NCBI GenBank assembly: GCA_029262295.1
Contig: JAJCZR010000035.1
Coordinates: 1-64,000, forward strand
DNA from: Deltaproteobacteria bacterium
GTDB taxonomy: Bacteria > Desulfobacterota_D > UBA1144 > Nemesobacterales > Nemesobacteraceae
Direction: 5' to 3'
DNA length: 64,000 bases
The notes below the pieces were generated by a model. The model ran no database searches, was not told where the DNA came from, and worked only from the letters and a program-made list of their open reading frames with translations. Both the position numbers and the translations under genes were made by a program. Within the stretch, counting starts at the first letter, position 1, and every line of letters begins with the position of its first letter. Positions 9,766 through 19,636 of the stretch are shown piece after piece.

Positions 9766-10167
9766 CTAATCTTCATTCTTATCAAAATCTAGTGATGCTG
9801 AGTTGATGCAGTATCTAAGGCCTGTAGGGTTTGGTCCATCTGGAAACACGTGTCCTAAGTGAGCATCACATTTACTGCACATTACCTCAGTCCTGGCCAT
9901 CCCGTGAGTTGTATCACTTTCTTCTTTCACGTTCTCATCCTTTGCAGGTTTATAAAAGCTCGGCCAACCACTTCCTGATTCAAATTTAGTATCAGATTCA
10001 AAAAGCTCTTCTCCGCAGCAAACGCATTTATACTTTCCTTTTTCATGATGATCGTGGTATTTCCCTGTAAATGCCCTTTCTGTGCCTTTTTTTCTGGTCA
10101 CAGCAAACTGCTCGTCGGTGAGTTTTTCTTTCCACTCATCTTCACTCTTTTTTACCTTTTCACTCAT
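9766..10167 (-). CDS. msrB: Peptide-methionine (R)-S-oxide reductase
   Basis: [27 protein letters not shown]...[30 protein letters not shown]. Confidence 0.97.
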   Translation of the reverse strand: MSEKVKKSEDEWKEKLTDEQFAVTRKKGTERAFTGKYHDHHEKGKYKCVCCGEELFESDTKFESGSGWPSFYKPAKDENVKEESDTTHGMARTEVMCSKCDAHLGHVFPDGPNPTGLRYCINSASLDFDKNED

Positions 10168-10235
10168 AAACTTCTCCTTTTATATATGTTAATAATCATT
10201 ACATTAATAGTAATCACTAATTTAAGGAAGTTAAT

Positions 10236-11168
10236 ATGGGACTTTTAGTTGAAGGCAAGTGGGTCGACAAATGGTATGATACAGAGTCATCAGATGGAAA
10301 GTTTAAAAGAGAACAAAGTTCTTTTAGAAACTGGATAAAAACCGACGGATCCAGCCAATTCATTCCTGAAAAAGGAAGATACCATCTTTATGTATCCCTT
10401 GCGTGCCCCTGGGCACATAGAACTATTATTTTAAGGAAACTTAAGAAACTTGAAGATATAATAAGCCTCTCAATAGTTGATCCTTTAATGCTTGAAAGTG
10501 GATGGGAATTTAGTAATTACCCCGGATCAATTCCAGATAATGTAAACAATACAAAATATATGTATGAAATTTATTTAAAGGCGGATAATAATTTTACAGG
10601 AAGAGTAACCGTGCCTGTACTCTGGGATAAAAAAGAAAAAACAATTGTTAACAACGAATCCTCAGAAATTATTCGTATGCTTAATTCTGAGTTTTCAAAT
10701 TTTACAGATGTTAATACAGACTTTTATCCAATGGAATTAAAAGAAAAAATTGATGAGATAAACAGTTTTGTTTATGCAGATATTAATAACGGTGTTTATA
10801 AATGCGGTTTTGCAACAACCCAAAATGCCTATGAAGAAGCATTTGAAAACCTGTTTTCAGCACTGGATAAAGTTGAAGCAATTCTAGACAACAATAAATA
10901 TCTTTGTGGCAAACATTTAACCGAAGCCGACGTGCGGCTTTTTACCACCCTTATAAGGTTTGACCCGGTTTACTACAGCCATTTTAAATGTAACTTTATG
11001 CAGATTAGTGATTATAAAAACATTCACAAATACTTAAAGAACCTTTATAACTACCCTGGAATTAAAGAAACTGTGAATTTCACTCATATAAAAGAGCACT
11101 ACTACAAAAGTCATAAGACAATTAACCCAACCGGCATAGTTCCAAAGGGCCCGGAGATAAATCTTTAG
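10236..11168 (+). CDS. Glutathionyl-hydroquinone reductase-like glutathione S-transferase
   Basis: SLACPWAHRTIILRKLKKLE...VPVLWDKKEKTIVNNESSEIIRMLN; GST C-terminal domain. Confidence 0.9.
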   Translation: MGLLVEGKWVDKWYDTESSDGKFKREQSSFRNWIKTDGSSQFIPEKGRYHLYVSLACPWAHRTIILRKLKKLEDIISLSIVDPLMLESGWEFSNYPGSIPDNVNNTKYMYEIYLKADNNFTGRVTVPVLWDKKEKTIVNNESSEIIRMLNSEFSNFTDVNTDFYPMELKEKIDEINSFVYADINNGVYKCGFATTQNAYEEAFENLFSALDKVEAILDNNKYLCGKHLTEADVRLFTTLIRFDPVYYSHFKCNFMQISDYKNIHKYLKNLYNYPGIKETVNFTHIKEHYYKSHKTINPTGIVPKGPEINL

Positions 11169-11174
11169 TTGAAA

Positions 11175-12023
11175 CTAGATCTTATCTTTCAGTAATTTAG
11201 ATTTTTCGAGAAGTTTTTGTAAACCACCTGCATCATCATTTGCCAAAGCTTTTTCAATCAGATCAATCTGATTTCTAAAAGCTGCAATTGATTTTAAAAG
11301 CTCGTTTTTGTTTTCCACAAAAATAGAAGTCCACATCTCTGGCGAACTTGCGGCAATCCTAGTAAAATCTCTAAGTCCGCCACCCGCAAAGTTAAAAAGA
11401 TCGGAGCCGTCTTCAACATCCGACACACTATTTATAAGTGCATAAGCGACGATATGGGGAAGATGGCTTACGTATGAAAAAATAAGGTCATGATTTTCAG
11501 GAGATGTTTTTATAACAGTGCTTCCTGCAAGTTTCCATATAGCTTCTATTTTACCAACTGAGGCCTGATTTGAATTCACAGTCGGAGTTAAAAAACAGTT
11601 TTTATTTCTGAAAAGCTCAGGATTTGAAAACTTAACACCAGAGTTTTTTGTTCCTGAAATTGGATGTGCTCCAATAAACTCAAATTTATCTCTAAAAATG
11701 TTTTCGACTTTATTAACAACTGATGATTTTACACTTCCAACATCACTAACTAGGGTATCTTTTGAAATTACTTTTGAAAGCTCTAACGCCACATCTGGAA
11801 TTGAATCAACATAAGTTGCAATAATAACAACCTGTGAATCTGAAACATTTTTGCCAATCTTTAAAGAGCCTTCATCTATAATCCCGTTTTCAACTGCATA
11901 ATCCAAAGATTCTTTATCTTTATCAATGCCTACAACATTTTCGACTTTGCCCGACTGTTTTAAAGCAGCAGCAAGTGATCCGCCAATCAAACCAAGTCCG
12001 ATAATTGAAACTTTTTTAAACAT
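11175..12023 (-). CDS. tyrA: Prephenate dehydrogenase
   Basis: KVSIIGLGLIGGSLAAALK...FIGAHPISGTKNSGVKFSNPELF. Confidence 0.93.
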   Translation of the reverse strand: MFKKVSIIGLGLIGGSLAAALKQSGKVENVVGIDKDKESLDYAVENGIIDEGSLKIGKNVSDSQVVIIATYVDSIPDVALELSKVISKDTLVSDVGSVKSSVVNKVENIFRDKFEFIGAHPISGTKNSGVKFSNPELFRNKNCFLTPTVNSNQASVGKIEAIWKLAGSTVIKTSPENHDLIFSYVSHLPHIVAYALINSVSDVEDGSDLFNFAGGGLRDFTRIAASSPEMWTSIFVENKNELLKSIAAFRNQIDLIEKALANDDAGGLQKLLEKSKLLKDKI

Positions 12024-12026
12024 TAT

Positions 12027-13112
12027 TTAGCCCACAATTTTTCTAAGAGAATCCACAAATCTTTTATTTTCGGCATGTAGACCCACACTCACTCTGAGAT
12101 GGGTTTTAAGTCCATAGCCGCCAACAGGCCTTGTTATCACGCCTTTGTTCAGAAGCTTATTATATATCTCAGTTGGATCTTTTTTTAAATTAACCAATAT
12201 AAAATTTGTATAAGATTTTGTAAATTGAAGTCCTATCCCACTGAGTTCATCTTCAAGATATCTCATCTCAGAGCTATTAAGCTCCTTTGATTTTTGCACA
12301 TGAAGATCATCATCAAGAGCCGCAAGAGCCGCAGTCTGCGCAAGTGAATTAACATTGAATGGCTCTCTTACCCTGTTTAGATACGAAACTATTTTTTCTG
12401 AGGCAATACCGTAACCAACCCTGAGGCCTGCAAGACCATAAATTTTTGAAAAAGTTCTAACTGTAATTAAACCTTCCCTTATATCATGGTACTCAAGTGT
12501 GTCGGGATAATCAGTATCATCAACATATTCAAAATAGGCCTCGTCCATAAGCACTATTACATTTTGAGGAACATCTTTTAAAAACTGTCGAAGCTCATTC
12601 TTTTTAACTATTGTGCCAGTTGGATTATTAGGATTTGCTATAAAGATAATTTTTGTCTTGTCTGTAATTTTGGAATAGATATCATTTAGGTCGTGCGTAA
12701 GATCTTTCATTGGTGAGATAACTGCTTTTGCACCAATTGATTGGGTTACAATCGGATATACAATAAATGCATGATTGGCATAAATGGCTTCATCATCCGG
12801 TGTAAGGTAAGTCCTTGCAACTATTTCAATTACCTCATTTGAACCATTTCCAAGAATAATATTCTCTTTTTTTACTCCAAGTTTTTCAGCAATTTTATGT
12901 TTTAAATAAAAACTATCGCCATCAGGATAGCGGTTAATATTTGATACACTTTCTTTAATTGCGGAAAGAGCAAGTGGTGAAGTGCCAAGTGGGTTTTCAT
13001 TTGATGCAAGTTTTACAGAGCCTTTTATTCCAAGCTCACGTTCTAGTTCTTCAACAGGTTTTCCGGGTACATATGGAACAAGATCTTTTATGCTTTCTTT
13101 TGGTTTAATCAA
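12027..13112 (-). CDS. hisC: Histidinol-phosphate aminotransferase (possibly acting on aromatic substrates given context)
   Basis: KLASNENPLGTSPLALSAI...ANPNNPTGTIV...RTFSKIYGLAGLRVGYGIA. Confidence 0.93.
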   Translation of the reverse strand: MIKPKESIKDLVPYVPGKPVEELERELGIKGSVKLASNENPLGTSPLALSAIKESVSNINRYPDGDSFYLKHKIAEKLGVKKENIILGNGSNEVIEIVARTYLTPDDEAIYANHAFIVYPIVTQSIGAKAVISPMKDLTHDLNDIYSKITDKTKIIFIANPNNPTGTIVKKNELRQFLKDVPQNVIVLMDEAYFEYVDDTDYPDTLEYHDIREGLITVRTFSKIYGLAGLRVGYGIASEKIVSYLNRVREPFNVNSLAQTAALAALDDDLHVQKSKELNSSEMRYLEDELSGIGLQFTKSYTNFILVNLKKDPTEIYNKLLNKGVITRPVGGYGLKTHLRVSVGLHAENKRFVDSLRKIVG

Positions 13113-13130
13113 TTAATATGCCTTGTGTTT

Positions 13131-14216
13131 TTATTTTGAATTACCAATCGGATAGGAACCCAAGACTTTGAGAAAAATGCAGTTTTTTTCAACATCTTTG
13201 AGAAGAGATACAACTTTTTTTTCTTCAAAATGCCCTTTGAAATCAACAAAAAAAACATACTCCCAAGGTCTCTCCCTAGAAGGGCGGGATTCTATTTTGG
13301 TTAAATTTACATTTGCTTTTGCAAACGGCAAAAATAGAGATTTGTGAAGCGCTCCAGGCTCATCTTTTATCGAAAAAACAATTGATGTTTTATCCTTACC
13401 TGTATAAAAACCCGTTTCTTTGCCAATAACAAGAAAACGGGTTGTATTCTGGGGACTGTCTTCAATGTGTCTTTGAATAATTTTAAGATTGTAAATCGAA
13501 GCTGAGAACTCACTCGATATTGCAGCAACTGTTTTATCCTCTGAAGCAAGCCTTGCTGCCCATGCAGTGCTCGGGGTTTCAAGAAGCTCCACATCCTTTA
13601 GGTTTTTACTTATCCATTTTCTGCACTGCCCCAGCGCCTGAGGATGAGAAGCCACAACTTTTATATCTTTCATTGTTCCTGATTTTGAAAGAAGAAAATG
13701 GCCAATTTCCTCAAAATACTCAGCCGATATTTTAAGGTCCCAGACAAAAAGCATATCCAAAATCCTGCCAATCGAACCTTCAAGGGAATTTTCAACGGGC
13801 ACAATCCCAAATTCCACTCTGCTCTTGTGTACCTCTTCAAATACTTCTTCAAAACTAAGTACCGGCACAAGATCAGTTTCACCACCAAATTTATGATATG
13901 CCGCCTGGTTTGAGAAACTTCCCTCTGGGCCAAGATATGTAACCTTTGTGTTGTGCTGAAGTGCCCTGCAACCTGAGATTAGTTCCCTGAATACGGAAAG
14001 AACATACTCATTAGATAACGGGCCAGGGTTTTTCTTTTTAAGTTTTTCCTCTATTTCTTTTTCACGATCTGGATCATACACACGAAGAGAATTCGCTTTT
14101 TTATGGCTGCTTACATCAAGGGCTATTTGTCCCCTCTCGTTAATAAGCTCGAGGAGCTTTAAATCAATATCGTCAATTTTTTTTCTAAGCTGGGAAAGAG
14201 CCTTTTTTTTAGCCAT
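13131..14216 (-). CDS. pheA: Bifunctional chorismate mutase/prephenate dehydratase
   Basis: Chorismate mutase domain, then TKVTYLGPEGSFSNQAA, PVENSLEGSIGRILD and an ACT domain with ESRPSRERPWEYVFFVDFKGH. Confidence 0.95.
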   Translation of the reverse strand: MAKKKALSQLRKKIDDIDLKLLELINERGQIALDVSSHKKANSLRVYDPDREKEIEEKLKKKNPGPLSNEYVLSVFRELISGCRALQHNTKVTYLGPEGSFSNQAAYHKFGGETDLVPVLSFEEVFEEVHKSRVEFGIVPVENSLEGSIGRILDMLFVWDLKISAEYFEEIGHFLLSKSGTMKDIKVVASHPQALGQCRKWISKNLKDVELLETPSTAWAARLASEDKTVAAISSEFSASIYNLKIIQRHIEDSPQNTTRFLVIGKETGFYTGKDKTSIVFSIKDEPGALHKSLFLPFAKANVNLTKIESRPSRERPWEYVFFVDFKGHFEEKKVVSLLKDVEKNCIFLKVLGSYPIGNSK

Positions 14217-14282
14217 ATCTGAGTTGTTTGGAAAGGTAATTAGTCAAAGAATAGCAATACAAAAAAACAATGTCAAATAAAC

Positions 14283-14549
14283 TTACACCTCACCGATAAT
14301 ATAACGGCATCCACTTTTGCCGACCCTCGCAGAGTGCACTTCACCTGATGGCACATCAAACCTTTCGCCACTACGGTAACTCTCTGTCTTTCCATCGCAG
14401 GTAATAGTTATTTCTCCTGTAAGCACAATATGGGCCGTAATTCCACTATGGGTATGATCGGGATAATAAGCATCCGGTGGATCAGTATGCACAAAAATCC
14501 CTTTAAAACCTTCTGCAGAAAGTTTTTCCATTATCTGCTTTTCGTTCAC
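14283..14549 (-). CDS. Cupin domain protein
   Basis: PDHTHSGITAHIVLTGEITITCDGKTESYRSGERFDVPSGEVHSARVG. Confidence 0.8.
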   Translation of the reverse strand: MNEKQIMEKLSAEGFKGIFVHTDPPDAYYPDHTHSGITAHIVLTGEITITCDGKTESYRSGERFDVPSGEVHSARVGKSGCRYIIGEV

Positions 14550-14554
14550 TTTGG

Positions 14555-15457
14555 TTATACCCCGGAAGGAGATTTTTTCTTGTTGTTAACAAGCCTTGGG
14601 TTTAAAGTGGTGCCAAGTATCCTGCCGCTGTGGCTACCGTCATTATTAGGGCTTAAAAAAGCTTTTAAAAGAGCAAGCTTGGCTTTATTTGAGTAAATAT
14701 TGAGGTTCATTCCAAGATCGAGCCTTCCGCCTTTTTTAAACTTCCATGGCGGTGGCATTTTGCCGGCAAAACTAAGATCAAAATCTTTATTTTCAAAAGA
14801 AAGATTTTCAATAGTTGTATGTCTATCATCTATTGATCCTCTTAAATCAAGCTGCAAATTACGAAACTCTTCGCTAAAAGTAAAGTTTTCAATCTCAAAG
14901 TTTTTTATAGATAAATTATTAGAAGTGAAAGAATAAAATACATCAGGCTTTTTAGTCTTTCTGGCATTACCTCTACCGTACTTCACATAACCATCGAGGT
15001 TTCCTTTTAAACTTAATTCGGAATCACCACTAAGGAGTGTTGACAGATTTGATGAATCAATCGAATTTATATCTGCTGTAAAACTTTCAACATCGTTATT
15101 TTTCTTTGAATAAAAAATATCACCTTTAATTTTTCCGTTATAAATATCTGCAGTAAAAGGTATTTTGACCTTATCAGATAATAGATAGGAAATCAGACTT
15201 GGGCTTAACGTGAGTGAATCGACCTGCACTCTCTTTCCATTTTTTAAAACCAGGTTTACCTTTTTAAAATTGAGCTTTGAAGGGAAACCAAAATCCATAT
15301 CCCCTATTATTACGGAAACAGGGGATTTAGTTTCGATACTGGAAATAATACTGTTTTTTAATTGCTCTTTTGGAAATCTGCTAACAGTAAAAACAGCAAG
15401 AAACACCAAAAAAATTAATATATAAATAGTTTTAAATGATCTTTGATTATCTTTCAT
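14555..15457 (-). CDS. gspN: Type II secretion GspN-like protein
   Basis: Single N-terminal TM, AsmA/GspN-like beta-rich repeats, immediately downstream of gspM-like and gspL-like genes. Confidence 0.6.
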   Translation of the reverse strand: MKDNQRSFKTIYILIFLVFLAVFTVSRFPKEQLKNSIISSIETKSPVSVIIGDMDFGFPSKLNFKKVNLVLKNGKRVQVDSLTLSPSLISYLLSDKVKIPFTADIYNGKIKGDIFYSKKNNDVESFTADINSIDSSNLSTLLSGDSELSLKGNLDGYVKYGRGNARKTKKPDVFYSFTSNNLSIKNFEIENFTFSEEFRNLQLDLRGSIDDRHTTIENLSFENKDFDLSFAGKMPPPWKFKKGGRLDLGMNLNIYSNKAKLALLKAFLSPNNDGSHSGRILGTTLNPRLVNNKKKSPSGV

Positions 15458-15458
15458 C

Positions 15459-16052
15459 TTAAATTACCTTATTAAACTCAAAAGTTGATAAACGAAAAGA
15501 AACATCGAGAAGATTGCTTTTATCAAACTTTGTTCTCAACTTTAAATTTGAAATCTTAAGAAAAGACTCTCTGTTCTGAAAAGCGTATAATACATCTATT
15601 ACCTTCTCCACAGGTATTCTCTTTATATCAACCTGCACGGCACTTTCGTTATACATATCATCAATGCCGCTTGAGCTGGAGTTACTATCCTTTATGGAAA
15701 ATGTTTTACGGTCGATCTGATTATTTAACATCACTTTTTCCACAACCGATATTAGTGCTTCATCTTCCCTTTTTATCGACTTTGTAATCTCTTCAAGGGT
15801 TTTTTTTGAATATTCATAATCTTTTCTGAGTGTTTTTACTTGTTCAAGTTGCTGTTTAAGCACTGTGACTGTTTTCTTGCTTTTACTGCTCCCGGCTGAA
15901 AAACTGCTAAAAACCGCAAAGGCTATAAAAAAACCTACTGCCACACAAGCAAGAACAATTGCACGGCGGTCTCTTTCCGAAAAGTCTCTTTTTCCTATAT
16001 ATTCATTTAACTTTTCTTTTATATTTTTTATCTTTTCAAATATTTCGTTCAT
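15459..16052 (-). CDS. gspM: Type II secretion GspM-like protein
   Basis: Short cytoplasmic N-terminus, TM, coiled coil, C-terminal alpha/beta domain; downstream of the GspL-like gene. Confidence 0.6.
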   Translation of the reverse strand: MNEIFEKIKNIKEKLNEYIGKRDFSERDRRAIVLACVAVGFFIAFAVFSSFSAGSSKSKKTVTVLKQQLEQVKTLRKDYEYSKKTLEEITKSIKREDEALISVVEKVMLNNQIDRKTFSIKDSNSSSSGIDDMYNESAVQVDIKRIPVEKVIDVLYAFQNRESFLKISNLKLRTKFDKSNLLDVSFRLSTFEFNKVI

Positions 16053-16062
16053 ATAAATACCT

Positions 16063-17529
16063 TTATTTTAATACTAGCGACATAATAAATTTTATAGTGT
16101 TGTTAACTGCCCTGCTTACCTGGTCTCTTTCTACCTTTTCAAACTTTCCAGATTCATTTAAAGATTTTTCAATCGATGCAATCTCGTTATATGAATCACA
16201 CCTTCCCCAAAGCCGCACGCTCTTGGATGATTCAAACCTGATCTCATCAATATACATCTCAAGGTCTTCGGGAATAGAAGATGATATTTCGTTAAGAACA
16301 TCAAGCGGGGCAAGATCACCTTTCACTTCCTGGATAATATCGAGTTTGTTCTGCACTTCATCAAGCTCATTATTAATAAAAAGCACAGGGTTTGGAAGGT
16401 TGGAAACATTTGGAAAAGAACTTTTCACCTCGTCTTTTATTTCTGCACGAAGCGAGTTTATTTCACTTTTTGCAGAAAAGTAACCTGTTGTGTTTTGAAA
16501 CAATAAAAACAGTAAAAAAATAGCCAAAAGTGAAGCTGGAAACAAAAAAGTGCTTTTAATATCGAATTTTTTGTTTTGATATTTATACTCGCCAGACCGC
16601 AGATTAAAATCCCCCTTACCCATTTTGCTTCCATAAAGTGCAAGGCTATAGGGTTTTGCAAAAAGAGGTGAATCTTTTGATCCAAGCTCGGGTATAAAAA
16701 TCCTTTTTATATCATTTTTTACAGCGTCGCCAATTAATTTTTCTATATCAGTAATCCTGCATATATCACCTGAAAGAATAAAACTTTTTAAAGGTTTTTT
16801 AATATCAGTTTCAAAGTAGTGTGCTGTCTTTTTTATTTCATCAACAACAGTATCGATATTTTCGAGGAACGATTTTTTTAAAATCTCGTTATTTTCTATT
16901 GATTCAAAATCAAGGCTATCCACATTAAGTGCTTTTTTTAAATTTGTAATTGTATTATTTGAGTTTCTTACCCTTCTAAGCCCGTTTTCATCAAAAAGCG
17001 AAAAATTAAACTGGTTTTCGTCAAGATCAATAAGAAGAAGTGGCCTTTCATCAGGCAAAACATTATTTAATGAAGAAAATGCAAATGGTGTGAAGGTTAC
17101 AACCCTGGGATCAATATTTACATCTGAAAGCTCCGAAAGTGTTTTTTCAAGGCTTTCCCGCTCAAACATACACACAAGTGCTTCAGCACCTTCGCCTAGC
17201 TTTACCATGTGATAGTCAACAAGTTTTTGCTCTGTGTCGAATGAAGAAAGGCTTTCAAGCTCAAACTTATAGACCTGTGCTATCTTTACTGGATCAGAAA
17301 ATGGAAACTTTAAAACCCTGAGTGAAAGCGGAAGTTCTTTTATCCCTGCAACAAAGTTGTACCCGAGCACAGAGCTATCACCAAGCAGCTCTGAAAGGCT
17401 CTTTTCAGAACCCATAGCTGTGCCAAGGGATATTGTTTTGAGAAATTTGGTTTCTCTAAGACCCCTCTTTATTAAAACGGCTCTGGTGTTGTTACCAGAA
17501 ATGTCAATTCCTACAAAATTTCCGTACAT
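16063..17529 (-). CDS. gspL: Type II secretion GspL / PilM-like actin-fold protein with C-terminal PilN-like domain
   Basis: GNFVGIDISGNNTRAVLIKRG..., RPLLLIDLDENQFNFSLFD, central TM (FLFPASLLAIFLLFLLFQN), PilN-like periplasmic domain. Confidence 0.7.
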   Translation of the reverse strand: MYGNFVGIDISGNNTRAVLIKRGLRETKFLKTISLGTAMGSEKSLSELLGDSSVLGYNFVAGIKELPLSLRVLKFPFSDPVKIAQVYKFELESLSSFDTEQKLVDYHMVKLGEGAEALVCMFERESLEKTLSELSDVNIDPRVVTFTPFAFSSLNNVLPDERPLLLIDLDENQFNFSLFDENGLRRVRNSNNTITNLKKALNVDSLDFESIENNEILKKSFLENIDTVVDEIKKTAHYFETDIKKPLKSFILSGDICRITDIEKLIGDAVKNDIKRIFIPELGSKDSPLFAKPYSLALYGSKMGKGDFNLRSGEYKYQNKKFDIKSTFLFPASLLAIFLLFLLFQNTTGYFSAKSEINSLRAEIKDEVKSSFPNVSNLPNPVLFINNELDEVQNKLDIIQEVKGDLAPLDVLNEISSSIPEDLEMYIDEIRFESSKSVRLWGRCDSYNEIASIEKSLNESGKFEKVERDQVSRAVNNTIKFIMSLVLK

Positions 17530-17599
17530 TTTTTTAAGTAATTAACTTAATTTTAGTTCAATAAAATCTAAAGTAAACATTTTTTAATGTCAACCAAAA

Positions 17600-18301
17600 T
17601 TAAAAAGTGGCTCTTGTAAGTGTTAGAGCACCTATTTTAGCTGCCCCGGCTTTCAAAAGTACCTTTGAACACTCGTTGATTGTTGACCCTGTTGTATAAA
17701 CATCATCAATAAGCAATATATTTTTTCCTTCTATATTTTTATTTGACCTTGCTTCAAATAAATTCCTTACATTTTTTATCCTTTGCAAAAGGTTTCCCAT
17801 TTCAAACTGAGGTTTACTCTTATTTATTTTAACAAGGTTAAAGGGATCAAAGTTACAGTTAAAATAACCTGCCACTTTTTTTGCAAGTAAAGAAGACTGA
17901 TTGTACTCCCTTTTTCTAAGTTTACTTTTATGAAGGGGCACTGGTATCACAGTATCAAAATCAAAAGCGCTAAATGGAAAATTTAAAATCAAAAGTTCTG
18001 ATAATGCTTGGGCAAGTATAATCTTTTTTCTGTACTTTAATTTATGAACAAGTTCCTTTATAAACCCTTTGTGAAAAAAAACAGATCTTGCAAAATCAAA
18101 ATAAAACTCATCTTTAATACACCTTAAACAAAGCTCATTACCTTCGGCACTTTTTTCTATATGGCCAAAAGGCTCCCCACACTTTGCACAGCAATCAACT
18201 TTATCCATCAAATAAAGATCTTCCGTGCAGTTCATGCAAAGTGGTTTATCTGTGAGTGAAGTACAAAAAGAGCAGGTTTTTGGAAAAAATATTTCCAACA
18301 T
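17600..18301 (-). CDS. comF: ComF family protein / phosphoribosyltransferase
   Basis: CSFC...CMNC...CAKCGEPFG...KNILLIDDVYTTGSTINECSKVLLKAGAAKI. Confidence 0.93.
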   Translation of the reverse strand: MLEIFFPKTCSFCTSLTDKPLCMNCTEDLYLMDKVDCCAKCGEPFGHIEKSAEGNELCLRCIKDEFYFDFARSVFFHKGFIKELVHKLKYRKKIILAQALSELLILNFPFSAFDFDTVIPVPLHKSKLRKREYNQSSLLAKKVAGYFNCNFDPFNLVKINKSKPQFEMGNLLQRIKNVRNLFEARSNKNIEGKNILLIDDVYTTGSTINECSKVLLKAGAAKIGALTLTRATF

Positions 18302-18309
18302 ATAATTAA

Positions 18310-19410
18310 TTATACCCTCATGGGCATTATCACATTTATATAATGATCCCCTGATTCAGGCATTATTACTGCAGGGCTTAGTTCATCTGACACCCCAAAT
18401 ATTGCAACTGCCTCGCCTGTGGCCTCAAGCACATCCATTATGTACCTTGAATTAAAACCAATCTCAAAAGGATCCCCGGAATACTCAATAATTATAGATT
18501 CTTTTGCCTCACCTACTTCAGGGGAAACTGAAATAAGCACCAGTTCATTGCTGCCCAGTACTACTTTCACGCTTTTTGTTTTTTCTGATGAAAAAATTGA
18601 AACCCTTTTAAGTGCACTCAGTAAATGTGAGGTGCTCACCTTGAATTTATGTTTTGTTGAGTCGGGGGTAACTTGCCTGTAGTCTGGAAAATCAGCATCT
18701 ATAAGCCTTGAATAAAGAACTGTGTCTTCAACTTTTGAAACAAAAAAGTTTGCCTCTGCGCCTATAAGAATACTATCTGAAAACCGAAGTAGTTTTCTAA
18801 GCTCGGAAACAGCTTTTTTAGGGACCAAAACATTTTTGCTTAACCCAAGGTTGTTTTCAGACTCATAGTCTATATAGCTGAGCCTATGGCCATCTGTGGC
18901 AATAAGCCTAAGTGCTTTATCACCTGTTTTTTCAAAAAAGATTCCCGAAAGGTTTCTCCTCAGTTCATCCGGTGACACTGAAAATATTGTTTTTGATATC
19001 ATATTTTCAAGTGTATTTGAATCAATAGAGAATAGATCAGTGGTGGAGACTTCAGGTATTGCTGGAAAATCTTCGGCGGAAAGCCCGGCTATTTTAAAAC
19101 TTGCAGCTGAAGTTTTTATCTCTACCCAATTGTTTCCAATATCTTCAAGCTCCATTTCCACATTGGGAAGCTCTTTTACTATTTCAAAAAGTTTTCTTGA
19201 TGGAATTGCAAGGCTTGATTCTTTTTCCACCTCTGCATCACAGTAAAGGCTCATTGTGGTTTCAAGGTCTGTTGCAGAAATCCTTATTTTTCCAGCTTCC
19301 ACATTTAACAGCACATGGGAAAGAATAGGCATTGTTGCTCTTTTTTCAGATATTCCCTGCACGAGGTTGAGCTTTTCTGCAAATACGTTTGAGTTAATTT
19401 TAAACTTCAT
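18310..19410 (-). CDS. dnaN: DNA polymerase III subunit beta (sliding clamp)
   Basis: ATMPILSHVLLNVEAGKIRISATDLETTM...RLIATDGHRLSY...HYINVIMPMRV. Confidence 0.97.
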   Translation of the reverse strand: MKFKINSNVFAEKLNLVQGISEKRATMPILSHVLLNVEAGKIRISATDLETTMSLYCDAEVEKESSLAIPSRKLFEIVKELPNVEMELEDIGNNWVEIKTSAASFKIAGLSAEDFPAIPEVSTTDLFSIDSNTLENMISKTIFSVSPDELRRNLSGIFFEKTGDKALRLIATDGHRLSYIDYESENNLGLSKNVLVPKKAVSELRKLLRFSDSILIGAEANFFVSKVEDTVLYSRLIDADFPDYRQVTPDSTKHKFKVSTSHLLSALKRVSIFSSEKTKSVKVVLGSNELVLISVSPEVGEAKESIIIEYSGDPFEIGFNSRYIMDVLEATGEAVAIFGVSDELSPAVIMPESGDHYINVIMPMRV

Positions 19411-19445
19411 GATGTTCTCTCTCCTAATATTATAAGAGTATTAAA

Positions 19446-19491
19446 TATATATAAGTAGTAGTAGTAGTAAGGCCTGTGAAATTGTGAAATC
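19446..19491 (+). other. Putative oriC unwinding element: AT-rich stretch, DnaA-trio array, GC clamp, two degenerate DnaA boxes
   Basis: TATATATAAG TAG TAG TAG TAG TAA GGCC TGTGAAAT TGTGAAATC in the dnaN-dnaA gap; layout matches the DnaA-trio/BUS arrangement. Confidence 0.7.
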
Positions 19492-19636
19492 AAATATAAA
19501 CCTTTGATATCTATAAGTTTTTTCTAATGCACACCTGTGCATACTTTCTTTAATAATAAACAATATACTAACAGATTTTCCAGCTAATTTTTATATCCAA
19601 AGAATTTAAACAGTTTACAAACAGGAAAACCAGTGC

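Noticed and set aside
11175-14216. tyrA-hisC-pheA cluster as an unusual arrangement
   Set aside because: A common aromatic amino acid gene order with hisC as candidate aminotransferase; ordinary.
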